The notes under the pieces: generated by a model
What the model was told of the DNA's origin: nothing
Databases searched by the model: none
Seen by the model: the letters and a program-made list of their open reading frames with translations, nothing else
Shown here: positions 1 to 8,856 of the stretch, piece by piece
Numbering within the stretch: position 1 is the stretch's first letter
Layout: each line of letters begins with the position of its first letter
NCBI GenBank assembly: GCA_000818945.1
Contig: KN805386.1
Span: forward strand, 186,425 to 250,424
Direction of reading: 5' to 3'
Length of the DNA stretch: 64,000 bases
Source: Schizochytrium sp. CCTCC M209059
Taxonomy: Eukaryota; Sar; Bigyra; Thraustochytrida; Thraustochytriidae
Program-made: the position numbers and the translations under genes

Positions 1-99
1 CTGGCCTGCGAGAAGGGCCACGAGATGGGCGACCACGGGCTCCGGCACCGGCGGTACAGCACGCGCACGCACGTGCAGCGGCTGCCGGGGGAGGGGTGA
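1..99 (+). CDS. Possible 3' end of a gene cut by the window edge
   Basis: The first frame is open from base 1 to a TGA at 97-99 and encodes 32 residues rich in His, Arg and Gly. It could be the C-terminus of a gene that starts before the window. The stretch is too short and too GC-biased for a family call, and a chance open frame is nearly as likely. Confidence 0.2.
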   Translation: MACEKGHEMGDHGLRHRRYSTRTHVQRLPGEG

Positions 100-227
100 G
101 CGGATGCAGCGGCTGGCGAGTTTGGGCGGCGAGCGGGTCTGCGCGGCGGAGGCGGCTTGAAGAGGCACTTCCGTAGTGAAGAGGAGGCGACGACGTGACC
201 CGCCCGACAGACACATACAAACACACC

Positions 228-262
<35 letters not shown>

Positions 263-992
263 CAGATTCTGACGTGTAAGTGTATACGATGAATACGTAC
301 GTACGTTCATTCATTTGTCGTTCGTCCGTCGTTTGTTTGTTCGTTCGTTCGTTCGTTCGTCCGTTCACGAGCTCGCTCCGAGTCGTTCGGTTGCTCGCGG
401 GTTGTGTGAAGTCATGACCACGGGAACGACAAAGACTTGTCCGGAGCTAGATTGGATTGTCTGTGAAGAGGAATGAATGTCTGCGTGAGGTATATACGTA
501 TAGTAGTACACTACGTATACATGTGTTCGTGCATGCATGTGCACAAAGATGGGTTTCGCGCCACCACAATTGCGGCGGTCCTAGATTGCAGGAAAGGCGG
601 AGCTTCAGTAGTATGTATATTGATGAGCCGCAGAGTTCGGTAAGTTAGAAGACACGGAGCGAAAATATCAAGTAGACGCTAATGTAAAGTCTTGCATGCT
701 TGGCAGAAACAACTCCAAATCAATTTAGTTCAAGCCCTCAATCGGCCACTATCGTCGGCCGCAATACCATGGTGCAACGAAAATATCAAGCAGACGCTAA
801 TGTAAAGTCCTGCATGCTTGGCAGAAACAACCCAAATCAATTCAATTCGAGCCCTCAGTCGGCCACGGTAGTCGGCCGCTACCATGGCCGATCAACCTAG
901 CAGGTAGGTAAATCTGTCCTCTGCAAGTGATCGGCAGGCAGCGAGGAATAGGTGATAAAAACGAAAATTTCGGCTTGGTCGAGAAAATAAGG
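100..992. other. Intergenic spacer with microsatellites and a tandem duplication
   Basis: No convincing gene is seen. The spacer holds a CAG run near 229-262, GTTC/GTTT repeats near 330-362, and a two-copy 118-bp tandem repeat listed separately. Short open frames here have no recognisable domain. Confidence 0.5.
660..893. repeat. Two-copy 118-bp tandem direct repeat
   Basis: Copy 1 (660-777) and copy 2 (778 to about 893) align over nearly their whole length with scattered substitutions and a 1-base indel. Both contain the segment AGACGCTAATGTAAAGT followed by TGCATGCTTGGCAGAAACAA. The indel shifts the frame between copies, which argues against a selected protein repeat. It lies just beyond the 3' end of the dehydrogenase gene. 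Confidence 0.85.
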
Positions 993-1772
993 TTAGATCT
1001 TGCTCTGGTAGCCCATGCGGATGGCACCGTCAAGGCGAATGCACTCGCCGTTGAGGTAGCCGTTGTCGATGATAGACGTGCACATGTGCGCAAACTCCTC
1101 GGGCTTTCCGAGGCGCTTGGGCGCGACAACGGAGAGCGCGAGGCCAGTCTTGACCTTCTCCGAGGCGGCGGCCATGAGCGGGGTCTCCATGATGCCGGGG
1201 AGGACCGTGAGCACACGGATACCGTAGGTGCCGAGATCACGAGCCATGGGCAGGGTCATGCCCGTCACAGCGCCCTTGCTGGCGCTGTAGGCAGCCTGGC
1301 CCTTCTGGCCGTCAATGGCAGCGACCGAGGCGGTGTTAATGATGACACCGCGAAGACCGTTCTCGTCCGGCTCGTTCTTGGCCATCTCTGCGGCGGCATA
1401 CTTGGATGCGTTAAAGGTGCCGTACAGGTTGACCTGGACCACGAAGTCAAAGATGCCCGAGTCGTGCACGCCACCCTTCTTGTTAATGGTGGTCGTAGCG
1501 CTGCCCACGCCAGCGCAGTTGATCACACCATGCACACCGCCGAACTTGGCCGCGGCGCCCTGGACGGCAGCCTTGATAGACTCTTCCTTGGTGGCGTCCA
1601 TCTGGAAAAAGGCCGAGCGGGGGCCGAGCTCCTTGCAGACGGCGGGGCCGCGCTCCTCATCGCGGTCAAGGATGGCGACATTGGCGCCCTGCGCGGCCAG
1701 CATGCGCGCCGTCGCCTCGCCGAGGCCCGAAGCTCCGCCAGTGATCAAGTACGTCTTGCCCTTGCGATCCAT
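993..1772 (-). CDS. HSD17B10: Short-chain dehydrogenase, 3-hydroxyacyl-CoA dehydrogenase type 2-like
   Basis: A classical short-chain dehydrogenase of 259 residues, close to the roughly 261 of mitochondrial HSD17B10. The NAD-binding motif T-G-G-A-S-G-L-G is at 11-18, an acidic Asp36 suggests NAD(H) rather than NADP(H), and N-C-A-G is at 85-88. The catalytic set is Ser149, Tyr162 and Lys166 (Y-S-A-S-K). The C-terminal half (L-P-G-I-M-E-T-P, then G-x-x-L-N-G-E) resembles the HSD17B10 group, which oxidises 3-hydroxyacyl-CoA in fatty-acid and isoleucine breakdown. The start is ATG at 1772; the upstream open extension begins with TTG and is basic filler. No clear mitochondrial presequence is visible. 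The family is secure; the exact substrate is inferred. Confidence 0.9.
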   Translation of the reverse strand: MDRKGKTYLITGGASGLGEATARMLAAQGANVAILDRDEERGPAVCKELGPRSAFFQMDATKEESIKAAVQGAAAKFGGVHGVINCAGVGSATTTINKKGGVHDSGIFDFVVQVNLYGTFNASKYAAAEMAKNEPDENGLRGVIINTASVAAIDGQKGQAAYSASKGAVTGMTLPMARDLGTYGIRVLTVLPGIMETPLMAAASEKVKTGLALSVVAPKRLGKPEEFAHMCTSIIDNGYLNGECIRLDGAIRMGYQSKI

Positions 1773-2570
1773 CTTGCGTCTCTTTTTATCAAGTCTTGCT
1801 TGAGTGTGAGCCTGGGCTTTTGCTTCTTTCTCTTTTGGCAACTATTGGAGATCTGCGCAGCGAAATCAAACCCAATCCCGATTCCGATATAGAGTGTAAC
1901 CAACAAAGAGGTCATCCACGTCCGACCAACATTGTCCGTCCTCATCGTCAGTCCTCCTCTTTTCGTTTTCCCCCTCCTCATCCCCTCGCCAGCACTTCGG
2001 CTCACATCAATACGTACGCAAGCTTTCGCTTCGCGACCCGCAAGATTTCCACCTCGCTCGCTCTCTCGCCCTCTCCTCGTCGACTCGTTGTTGTCGTCGT
2101 CGTCATCGCTGTCATGGACTTCCCCCGCGCTCTTCTTCTGCTCCTCCCGCTCCTGCGCCCGCCGCTCTCGCACCTACCTCCTCGCCGCGGTTGCGAGTCT
2201 GCCCGCGCAGCAGTTCTGCCGCGCCCTCTGGATCCCGTTCTTGTCGTCCGCGCCCTTGTAGTAGACGGACATGAAGGGGCCGCATCGGACTGAGCGCCGT
2301 CGCGGTCCCCCCTGCCCCCCGCCGCCGCTGTTTCCTCCCCGGGCTGCCGCGGCACCGGGGGCCATTCTGCGTCTCTTCGCGCAGGGAAGACGGGGCGAAG
2401 CAGAGGCGCCTAGGATATCACGGATTAGAGATACCGTGCACGGTACGGAGGCGGTACGATGCCGGGCCTGGGTTCGAGCGATTGATCTCGTTTGAGCAAT
2501 CGTGCAAGAGCGCGGGGCTGCCGCGCCGGGCTGCGCAAAAGCGTCGCGAGGGCGCCGCGAGGGGAAGGAG
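1773..2570. other. Divergent intergenic region between dehydrogenase and TTL-like gene
   Basis: This 0.8-kb GC-rich region separates two divergently transcribed genes and should hold both promoters. On the dehydrogenase sense strand it is purine-rich and T-poor. It contains a 32-codon minus-strand frame (2272 to 2174) that may be an upstream ORF. No TATA-like element could be assigned. Confidence 0.45.
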
Positions 2571-4523
2571 ATGGTGTCGGCGAGATGCGTCGTGCTGGCG
2601 CTGCTCCCCGGGAACCTGCTGGCGCTGGTGCTGCTGGCGAGACTGGCGACGCTCGACACGGAGCGCGGGACCAGGGTCGTGTACAAGCACGTCTTCCACA
2701 CGGGCGAGCTCGAGGTCTGGAGGGACGCGGCGCTCAACGCTGAGCGCGTCGGCGACGGCCTCAGCGATGTCTACGGCCAGAGCCCCGAGGATGACGCGCC
2801 GGAAGGGTTCGACGGCGTAGAAGGCGACGCAAGCGATCAGGAAGCCGACCCTGCGGCCACCGCCGCCGTCGCAGAAGCTGCAGCGGCTGAGGCCGATGTT
2901 ACAGCGCGCAAGGAGCGCCGTCAGCAACGCGAAAGTGTTGACCAGCAAAATAACGCAGACGAAGTCGAGTTTGCACAGGCAGACTTTCAGGGACGCCAGC
3001 CCAATTTCCGCGGCGCAAGTGATCCGGAGATTGGCAGCGGTTTCCACGAAGAAGATCAAGGAGAACGAGGAGCCGAAGACGAAGAAAACGACCTTCTCAA
3101 TGTCGATACTGTCGAGCTTGACGCTGACCAAGGCGCCGACGATGGCGTGCAGGTCAATGAGGTTCTTGACCTTGACGCAAACCTTGCTCTGGACGAAGAA
3201 ACATCAGGCGACGGTGCCAGCCTCGGTGCTACCGATGCAGATTCGGCCATTCGTGCAGAAGACGAAGGCGTTGTACTAGACCTTGGCATTGATGACGGAG
3301 GAAAGTCGCCCGTGTCCTTGGCTGACCCCGGACCTGCGCTCGAGGGCGAGGCAGAACCGTCCTTTGACACCGAAAACAACGTGCCAGAGCTCGTCGAAGA
3401 AGAGGGCGAGGACGCCGACGAAAGCGACGCTGACGCCAACGATGCCCCAGGGGCTCTGCAGATTCAGGTCAGGGCGCTTTCCAAGCATACCTTTGCCTAT
3501 TATCGTGGAACCTCGTGCGGGTACTTGTGCGACACGCTGCGAAAGGACAAATGGAAGTATTCCCCGGGCACCAAGAGCCCGACCATGTATTTGATTCGCT
3601 GGAAGAGCTATGAAAAGTACAAGTCCGTCAAGCGCTCAATCGTGAACCAAATTGGAAAATCTGGATACTGCATTGGAGGTATGGCGTACGCGCAGGTGCG
3701 CTGCCGTGAAGATTTCGCCCGCTCGTTTGGTTGCCAACTGAATGACCTCGCGCTTGGTCCTGACACGTACAATTTGGGCGACGCAAAGACGTGCCAGGCT
3801 TTTCTCAAGGACCCAGCAGCTGCGGATCGCAACTGGGCTGTCAAGGCAAGCAGCGGTTGGCTGGGTACCAACGGAGTTTCAGATGGGGCATCAGTGTACC
3901 GCGGAACTGTTGATCTCGCCAAGGTCACACGCTCGTGCAAGTCCATCAAGCGCGGGCCAGTGGTGCAGGAGTTTGTTGTGGCCTCGCGCAAAGCGCGAGC
4001 ATTCTTTGTCGTGGCCTCTCTTCACCCACTCGTGGTCCTTTTTCATTCGGGTGTCACCTGGGAGGAGTCTAACGTCGACATTTCCTCGACCGCGGAGCTT
4101 CAGGCTGCACTTGCCAAGGCGGGTCGCAAAGAAGTTCAAAAGATGGACTTTCGCGCCGTCGACGACGAGGGTACCTTGGCGAAGCACATGCGTGACGCAG
4201 TCAGATTTGTTGTTGGCGCTGCGCAGGCGCAGGGCCTCGAGTCTCGCCGCGGTCGATTTCAGGTATTTTCTGCGGACTTTGCCGTCCCAGATGCCCCCGA
4301 GGAGCCGCCGCAGCTCCTTGATGTCACGGGAGAGCCTCTTCAAGTGGCCTACCCTGGTGCGAACCTTACGCCGCAAATATGGACCTCGTTGTACCAAACG
4401 ATCGAGCAGCTGCACACTGCGCCACCTCAGTCTGTCGATCGACTTCGTCTTTCTGCAGGCTGGGAGCTCTTGCGTCTCACTGACTGGTCTCTTGCGCGCA
4501 ACAATCCTTGCCCTGCGAGCTGA
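2571..4523 (+). CDS. Golgi-type II membrane protein with divergent TTL/ATP-grasp-like domain
   Basis: The start is ATG at 2571; the longer frame begins at GTG. The 650-residue product opens with a hydrophobic signal-anchor (about residues 4-24), suggesting a type II protein of the secretory pathway. Residues about 50-310 are strongly acidic and low in complexity. The C-terminal 330 residues resemble tubulin-tyrosine-ligase/ATP-grasp proteins: W-A-V-K-x-S-S-G-W-L-G-T-N-G, then V-V-Q-E-F-V-V with an R-A-F-F-V-V-A-S strand, then F-Q-V-F-S-A-D-F followed by L-L-D-V-T-G-E-P. In active TTL proteins the last motif is usually E-x-N; here it is D-x-T, so catalysis may be altered or lost. The TTL call is a pattern match by eye and the substrate is unknown. 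Confidence 0.6.
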   Translation: MVSARCVVLALLPGNLLALVLLARLATLDTERGTRVVYKHVFHTGELEVWRDAALNAERVGDGLSDVYGQSPEDDAPEGFDGVEGDASDQEADPAATAAVAEAAAAEADVTARKERRQQRESVDQQNNADEVEFAQADFQGRQPNFRGASDPEIGSGFHEEDQGERGAEDEENDLLNVDTVELDADQGADDGVQVNEVLDLDANLALDEETSGDGASLGATDADSAIRAEDEGVVLDLGIDDGGKSPVSLADPGPALEGEAEPSFDTENNVPELVEEEGEDADESDADANDAPGALQIQVRALSKHTFAYYRGTSCGYLCDTLRKDKWKYSPGTKSPTMYLIRWKSYEKYKSVKRSIVNQIGKSGYCIGGMAYAQVRCREDFARSFGCQLNDLALGPDTYNLGDAKTCQAFLKDPAAADRNWAVKASSGWLGTNGVSDGASVYRGTVDLAKVTRSCKSIKRGPVVQEFVVASRKARAFFVVASLHPLVVLFHSGVTWEESNVDISSTAELQAALAKAGRKEVQKMDFRAVDDEGTLAKHMRDAVRFVVGAAQAQGLESRRGRFQVFSADFAVPDAPEEPPQLLDVTGEPLQVAYPGANLTPQIWTSLYQTIEQLHTAPPQSVDRLRLSAGWELLRLTDWSLARNNPCPAS

Positions 4524-5321
4524 CCGCTTTCTTGACACGATACACAAAGTACTAACAAACCTAGCCATCATCATGATCACTCTTATGGTTCTTGATAACA
4601 AACTTGGCAGAGTTTAGGCCTCTGCAGCAAGTCATCGACAAGGACAGTAATCTGGACTGCCGCTATACCTAGATGTTAACTGCAAATTTATTACGCGTGG
4701 TCTAAGCCTACATCTAATTTCTTTTCGTGCCCACTTTATTGCATCGGTCACGTGGCTGCGCGGTAATGGCCCATTTTACGTGCTCGAGATGCATTACGTA
4801 CATTGTATCCTCAACATTCGGGTCCGCACTCTGCTTTTCTTGGCCTGAATGCTCCATTACTCGCGTATGATCGGAAAAAAATAGAACCGCCTCCGATTTC
4901 GATTGAGACCTGTCACTTCTTCGAGTTGTCCCTTTCGAGGTGCGTGGAAACGTGAATTTTTCGATGTTCTCTCGGACAAATCGGATTCCACCAAGCCGCC
5001 CCGACTGCGACCTGAAAGACGCCTCCTCGTGGCGTCGGGCCCAGGCACGCAGACCCCGAAAGCGCCCGGCTCATCACGCGTCGGCTCAGCGCCGCAGGAC
5101 GTTGTTGGGGCGTTGCGTCGTCGACCGGCGTCGAATCAGCACGGGCTGGGACACCGTGCACAGTTGGGACCGTCTTGGACTTTGCCAGCGAGAGGAAGCG
5201 CGGTGAACCAGCTGGGTTTAGCGTGGAAAGGATTGGCGAGGCGGGGGCTGCCGGTGGTCTGGCTTAAAGAATACGTCGCTCTGAATAGTGTCGCTAAAAA
5301 AGACGCTGTGCATACGACGCC
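4524..5321. other. Intergenic region
   Basis: About 0.8 kb between two plus-strand genes. The first 300 bases are AT-richer and probably hold the 3' UTR and poly(A) site of the TTL-like gene. The remainder, GC-richer, is the likely promoter and leader of the glutaredoxin fusion. No recognisable feature is seen. Confidence 0.4.
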
Positions 5322-6893
5322 ATGGAGGTCACAGTATTCTCCATTTCGTCGTGCAGATTTTGCGACAAGGCCAAGGGCCTGCTCAAAGCTCGCGGGGTCG
5401 AATTCAATGAGATCAATCTGGACGACTACCCCTCAAGACGAAACGATATGCTCGAGTTAGCTGATGCTCTCAGCGTGCCGCAGATATTTGTGGGTAACAA
5501 GCATCTCGGAGGCGCCGATGACGTTGAGGCCCTTGACCAAGCTGGTAAGCTCGATGCAATTCTTGCCGGCACATCAGATTCCCAGACCGCGGAACCCGAG
5601 CAACTGGATCCCAGGCTCGCACCCCCGCAAGGACCACCCGAGACAAGACCTAAGGCAAGCCCGCGCCAAGGTGAGACGTTTGAGTGCAATGGCGAGTCTC
5701 GATCACTCGTGGAACTCGTCCGCCTCATCAGAGATGATTTGGGCGTCGAATTCTCGGGCGCAAACCTCGTGTCCACGCTTGCACAAGAGTACAAGCTTGC
5801 GAAATCCGAAGAAAGCACTCATGTGACATCCATTGCGACCAGTCTTATCGAAGCCGGTGCTTTGGCTCCGCACAAAAAAGCTCGCGACTTTGTTGCTGCA
5901 GCAGTATCGCAAGAAAACCCTTCACAGCGGAACGCTGCGCCACAGCAGCAACAACAATTCCGCAGAGACAGCGACGCCAAGTACTGTCTCTTGGAGGCTT
6001 TGCAGCCCTCCGCACTTAATAACTTTCGAGTGTGGCAGGATCGCGTCGACGACCCGCTGGTCGTCGTCAATGCGCTGAAGAAACAGCTAAGTGGGATTCT
6101 GAGTCGCTATCGCGGCAAGGACGGTCTCGTTGACTACGTGGGTGCGGCAGCGGATCCGGAGTTCGCCATCTTCGATGAGGCATCGTGCGAGCTCCAGCGG
6201 CTGAGCATTCCGGACATGGCGGAGAAGACGCGTCTTGCTTTCGTCATCAATCTCTACAACCTCTTGACGCTCCATGCCTTTACCAAGGTAGGCGTGCCCA
6301 AGAGCAACCTTGATCGGACCGACTTTTTTGACTTTGTGGGATACACGGTCGGCGGGCTTTTTTACAGTTTCAATCTTTTGGAGAATGGCATTTTGCGCGT
6401 CAATCAAAAAACGCCATTTCATTTACGAAGGGCTATTCCGAGCGGGGACCCGCGTCAACGCGCGGTGCTTTCCACTTGCAATCCAGCGCTTCATGCATGC
6501 ATTTCGTGTGGCGCAAGCTCGTGCCCTCCGATCAAACGGTTCACAGCGGAGGCTGTCGAGGAGGAAATGCGAGTTGCTGCGCAAGCCTTTTTCGAGCTCG
6601 ACGAGAACTGCTCCATCGATCTTGCCGCGCAAACAATCACTCTCACAAAAATCTTGTCCTGGTATCAAGCTGATTTCGGCACGGATGCTGTTCAAGCCGT
6701 TCGTACCGTGCGTGGCTGGCTCCGGGGGAAGAAAGCTGCTGATGCAGACATTCTTCTTAGTAAGCCTGAGACGATGAAAGTTGTCTACGCCGATTACGAC
6801 TGGTCCACCGATGCGCGCACAGCTAAAACCTATGTCAAACAGAAATCTGTTTTGCGCATCCTCGCGCACATGACCTTTGGCGGTCGCATCTGA
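5322..6893 (+). CDS. Glutaredoxin - DEP-like - DUF547 fusion protein
   Basis: A single exon encodes 523 residues starting at ATG 5322. Residues 1-85 form a glutaredoxin with the dithiol motif C-R-F-C at 11-14, the cis-proline segment V-P-Q-I-F-V and a terminal G-G-A-D-D, all consistent with glutathione binding. Residues about 110-200 look like a DEP-type helical domain. Residues about 220-400 match DUF547: L-A-F-V-I-N-L-Y-N-L-L-T-L-H-A-F, then a G-I-L-R segment and C-x-S-C-G-A-S-S-C-P. The order Grx-DEP-DUF547 is known to me from other protists. DUF547 has no defined reaction, although it has a papain-like cysteine/histidine look. A redox-regulated signalling role is inferred. Confidence 0.85.
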   Translation: MEVTVFSISSCRFCDKAKGLLKARGVEFNEINLDDYPSRRNDMLELADALSVPQIFVGNKHLGGADDVEALDQAGKLDAILAGTSDSQTAEPEQLDPRLAPPQGPPETRPKASPRQGETFECNGESRSLVELVRLIRDDLGVEFSGANLVSTLAQEYKLAKSEESTHVTSIATSLIEAGALAPHKKARDFVAAAVSQENPSQRNAAPQQQQQFRRDSDAKYCLLEALQPSALNNFRVWQDRVDDPLVVVNALKKQLSGILSRYRGKDGLVDYVGAAADPEFAIFDEASCELQRLSIPDMAEKTRLAFVINLYNLLTLHAFTKVGVPKSNLDRTDFFDFVGYTVGGLFYSFNLLENGILRVNQKTPFHLRRAIPSGDPRQRAVLSTCNPALHACISCGASSCPPIKRFTAEAVEEEMRVAAQAFFELDENCSIDLAAQTITLTKILSWYQADFGTDAVQAVRTVRGWLRGKKAADADILLSKPETMKVVYADYDWSTDARTAKTYVKQKSVLRILAHMTFGGRI

Positions 6894-7379
6894 CCTCCGT
6901 CCCCTGCTCTCGTCTCCACAAAAATAATTTTTCTAATTGCATATATGTTATCATGACGCGTGACAAGACCTTTGATTTTCTCTTGACTTGCTTCTGCGCT
7001 GGCGTCAAAGAGAGCTTTGGCCATTCTTTTCGTCCCTCAGTTTTAGCATTCGCCGCGAAAGCCAAAAAAGTTCTCGTAGAAACATACGAATACAAGATCA
7101 TCGTGTCGTATGACACGATCTCCAAATAGATGACATCAATGCGAACGAATATCAACTCGGGAGCAAGGCCAGCATTTCGCAAGATTTTAGCGCCGCGTGC
7201 GTTTGCGTCGTCTTGCGTCGTAAACGTGGCGATGATGTGGATGCATATACCCTTCTTATTGAGATATGCTTAAAGCTGGAGCTGGGGAGCAGAACAGCAA
7301 TTATACGCGAGCGCGACGTCCGAAGGCGCTGCTTGGCGCGCACACGAGCGAGGCGGGCGGCAGAGCAGACGAGAGGACG
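6894..7379. other. Intergenic region before QPRT
   Basis: About 0.5 kb. The first part is AT-rich and likely the 3' UTR of the fusion gene. The last 100 bases, running into the QPRT ATG, are almost free of T on the sense strand, as in other leaders in this window. No other feature is seen. Confidence 0.4.
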
Positions 7380-8354
7380 ATGAGCGGGTCGCCGGACAGC
7401 AGCGCTTTCGCGGCGGAGCTTTGCGGCCTGCTTCCGCAGCATGGCGCCGCGGAGCGGCTGGCGCGGACATGGCTCGAGGCCGACGCCCCGGACTTTGACG
7501 TTGGCGGCTTCGTGGTGGGCGACGAGACGCAAGAGGCGCACCTCCTGGGGAAGACCTCGGGTATCCTTGCTGGCAGGCCGTTTGCTCAAGCCGTCTGCGA
7601 TGTGGTGGGCATCGAAGCCAAGTGGCTCGTCGAGGACGGACACGAGATCACCGAGCAGGCTGCTCAGGAGAAGCGCGTCCTCGCGAAAATGCGCGGCCCT
7701 GTGCGACGCATTCTGCTCGCGGAGAGGACGATCTTGAACATCATGACGCGTGCCAGCGGCATCGCTACGGCGGCTCGCACCATGTCGCGTATCAAGGCCG
7801 AGCACCAGTGGCACGGCCAGGTGGCGGCCACGCGCAAGACGACGCCAGGCTTCTCGCTCGTGGAAAAGTACGCCGTTCTCGTCGGTGGCTGCAGCACCCA
7901 CCGCATGACGCTTTCGCAAATGGTCATGCTCAAGGACAACCATATCTGGAGCGTGGGAAACATCACCAAGGCGGTCGAAAAGGCGCGCGCGGCAGCGGGG
8001 TTTTCGGCCAAGATCGAAGTAGAGTGCCAGAGCCTCGATGCCGCGCTCGAAGCTTGCGCTGCGGGCGCCGAGGTTGTCATGCTTGACAACTACGAACCTT
8101 CGGCGCTTAAGCAAGACGCTGCCAAGCTCAAGGCCAAGTATCCGCACGTTATTATCGAGGCAAGCGGAGGCATTACGGAAGACACGGCGGCCACCTTCTT
8201 TTCCAAGGACGTCGACGTTCTTAGCATGGGCAAGCTCACGCAAGGCTACTCGTGCCTTGACCTCAGTCTCAAGATTCAGCGCGCTGAGAAAGAGGAAGCG
8301 TCAGCACCTTCTCAGCCTGGCCAGGCTGAGGCTCAGGCAGACTCATCGATGTAG
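7380..8354 (+). CDS. QPRT: Nicotinate-nucleotide pyrophosphorylase (quinolinate phosphoribosyltransferase)
   Basis: Makes nicotinate mononucleotide from quinolinate and PRPP with loss of CO2, the entry of de novo NAD synthesis. The 324-residue single-exon protein starts at ATG 7380; an in-frame ATG at 7266 would add 38 basic residues and is less likely. Family hallmarks are E-R-T-I-L-N-I-M-T-R-A-S-G-I-A-T, the PRPP/quinolinate loop A-T-R-K-T-T-P-G, H-R-M-T-L-S-Q-M-V-M-L-K-D-N-H-I, V-E-V/V-E-C strand segments, V-M-L-D-N-Y and a glycine-rich E-A-S-G-G-I near the end. Length fits the eukaryotic enzyme (about 300). The C-terminal tail is Glu/Ala-rich and probably disordered. Confidence 0.95.
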   Translation: MSGSPDSSAFAAELCGLLPQHGAAERLARTWLEADAPDFDVGGFVVGDETQEAHLLGKTSGILAGRPFAQAVCDVVGIEAKWLVEDGHEITEQAAQEKRVLAKMRGPVRRILLAERTILNIMTRASGIATAARTMSRIKAEHQWHGQVAATRKTTPGFSLVEKYAVLVGGCSTHRMTLSQMVMLKDNHIWSVGNITKAVEKARAAAGFSAKIEVECQSLDAALEACAAGAEVVMLDNYEPSALKQDAAKLKAKYPHVIIEASGGITEDTAATFFSKDVDVLSMGKLTQGYSCLDLSLKIQRAEKEEASAPSQPGQAEAQADSSM

Positions 8355-8856
8355 TGTGTCCAGCGTAAAGTCAGACGAGAGAAGGCTCGGGGCTTTGCTC
8401 GTGCGTAGTATCGTGTGCAAAGAGAAAGAGTCGCTCTTTACCAGGCACATAGGACAATTGAGTCAATAAAGAAGTTTGTAAAAGTGGAATTTTGCTCTCT
8501 TTATCATCGTGTTAGAACGTCCCAGGGTGTAGTGTAGTACCACTCGGGACAGGTTGCCAAGAAAAGACACTCGAGAGGTCTGTCTGTACGTCTACTGTAT
8601 TGCATTAAAGTGCATTTCAAATTGCATTAAAGTGCGTTGAAGCTCACTACATCATTTTTTACATGAATGGTAAGACCCAACACTGCTGCGTACACATGTG
8701 AATCAGGCAGAATTCCGTTGATTATTCCATATGATTATACAGTCAGATATATTTGTCTCCGTGCACACACGCACGCACGCACGCACGCACGGCTGATTGG
8801 ACGCCGAAAAGAAAAACGGACTTGCCTCTTTCTTTTCTTGACGAGCCCAGCGCCAC
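8355..8856. other. Convergent 3' region between QPRT and channel genes
   Basis: About 0.5 kb shared by two gene 3' ends. It holds a direct repeat of TGCATTAAAGTGC (8601-8613 and about 8623-8635) and a CACG tandem repeat (about 8762-8790). No gene is seen. Confidence 0.45.

Noticed and set aside
927..1892. 321-residue plus-strand frame over the dehydrogenase
   Set aside because: It is the antisense shadow of the short-chain dehydrogenase, whose catalytic motifs lie on the minus strand.
2174..2272. 32-codon minus-strand frame upstream of the dehydrogenase
   Set aside because: Starts at an ATG and looks mildly protein-like, but too short and in GC-rich leader. It could be an upstream ORF; not enough to call a gene.
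2101..2293. Plus-strand frame resembling a signal peptide (M-D-F-P-R-A-L-L-L-L-L-P)
   Set aside because: The Leu run comes from CTC/CTT-rich DNA and the frame stops after 60 residues with no mature domain.
7152..8243. 363-residue minus-strand frame over QPRT
   Set aside because: Antisense shadow. The plus strand carries all QPRT motifs.
8762..8790. CACG tandem repeat as a possible CRISPR-like or regulatory array
   Set aside because: It is a simple tetranucleotide microsatellite without spacers.
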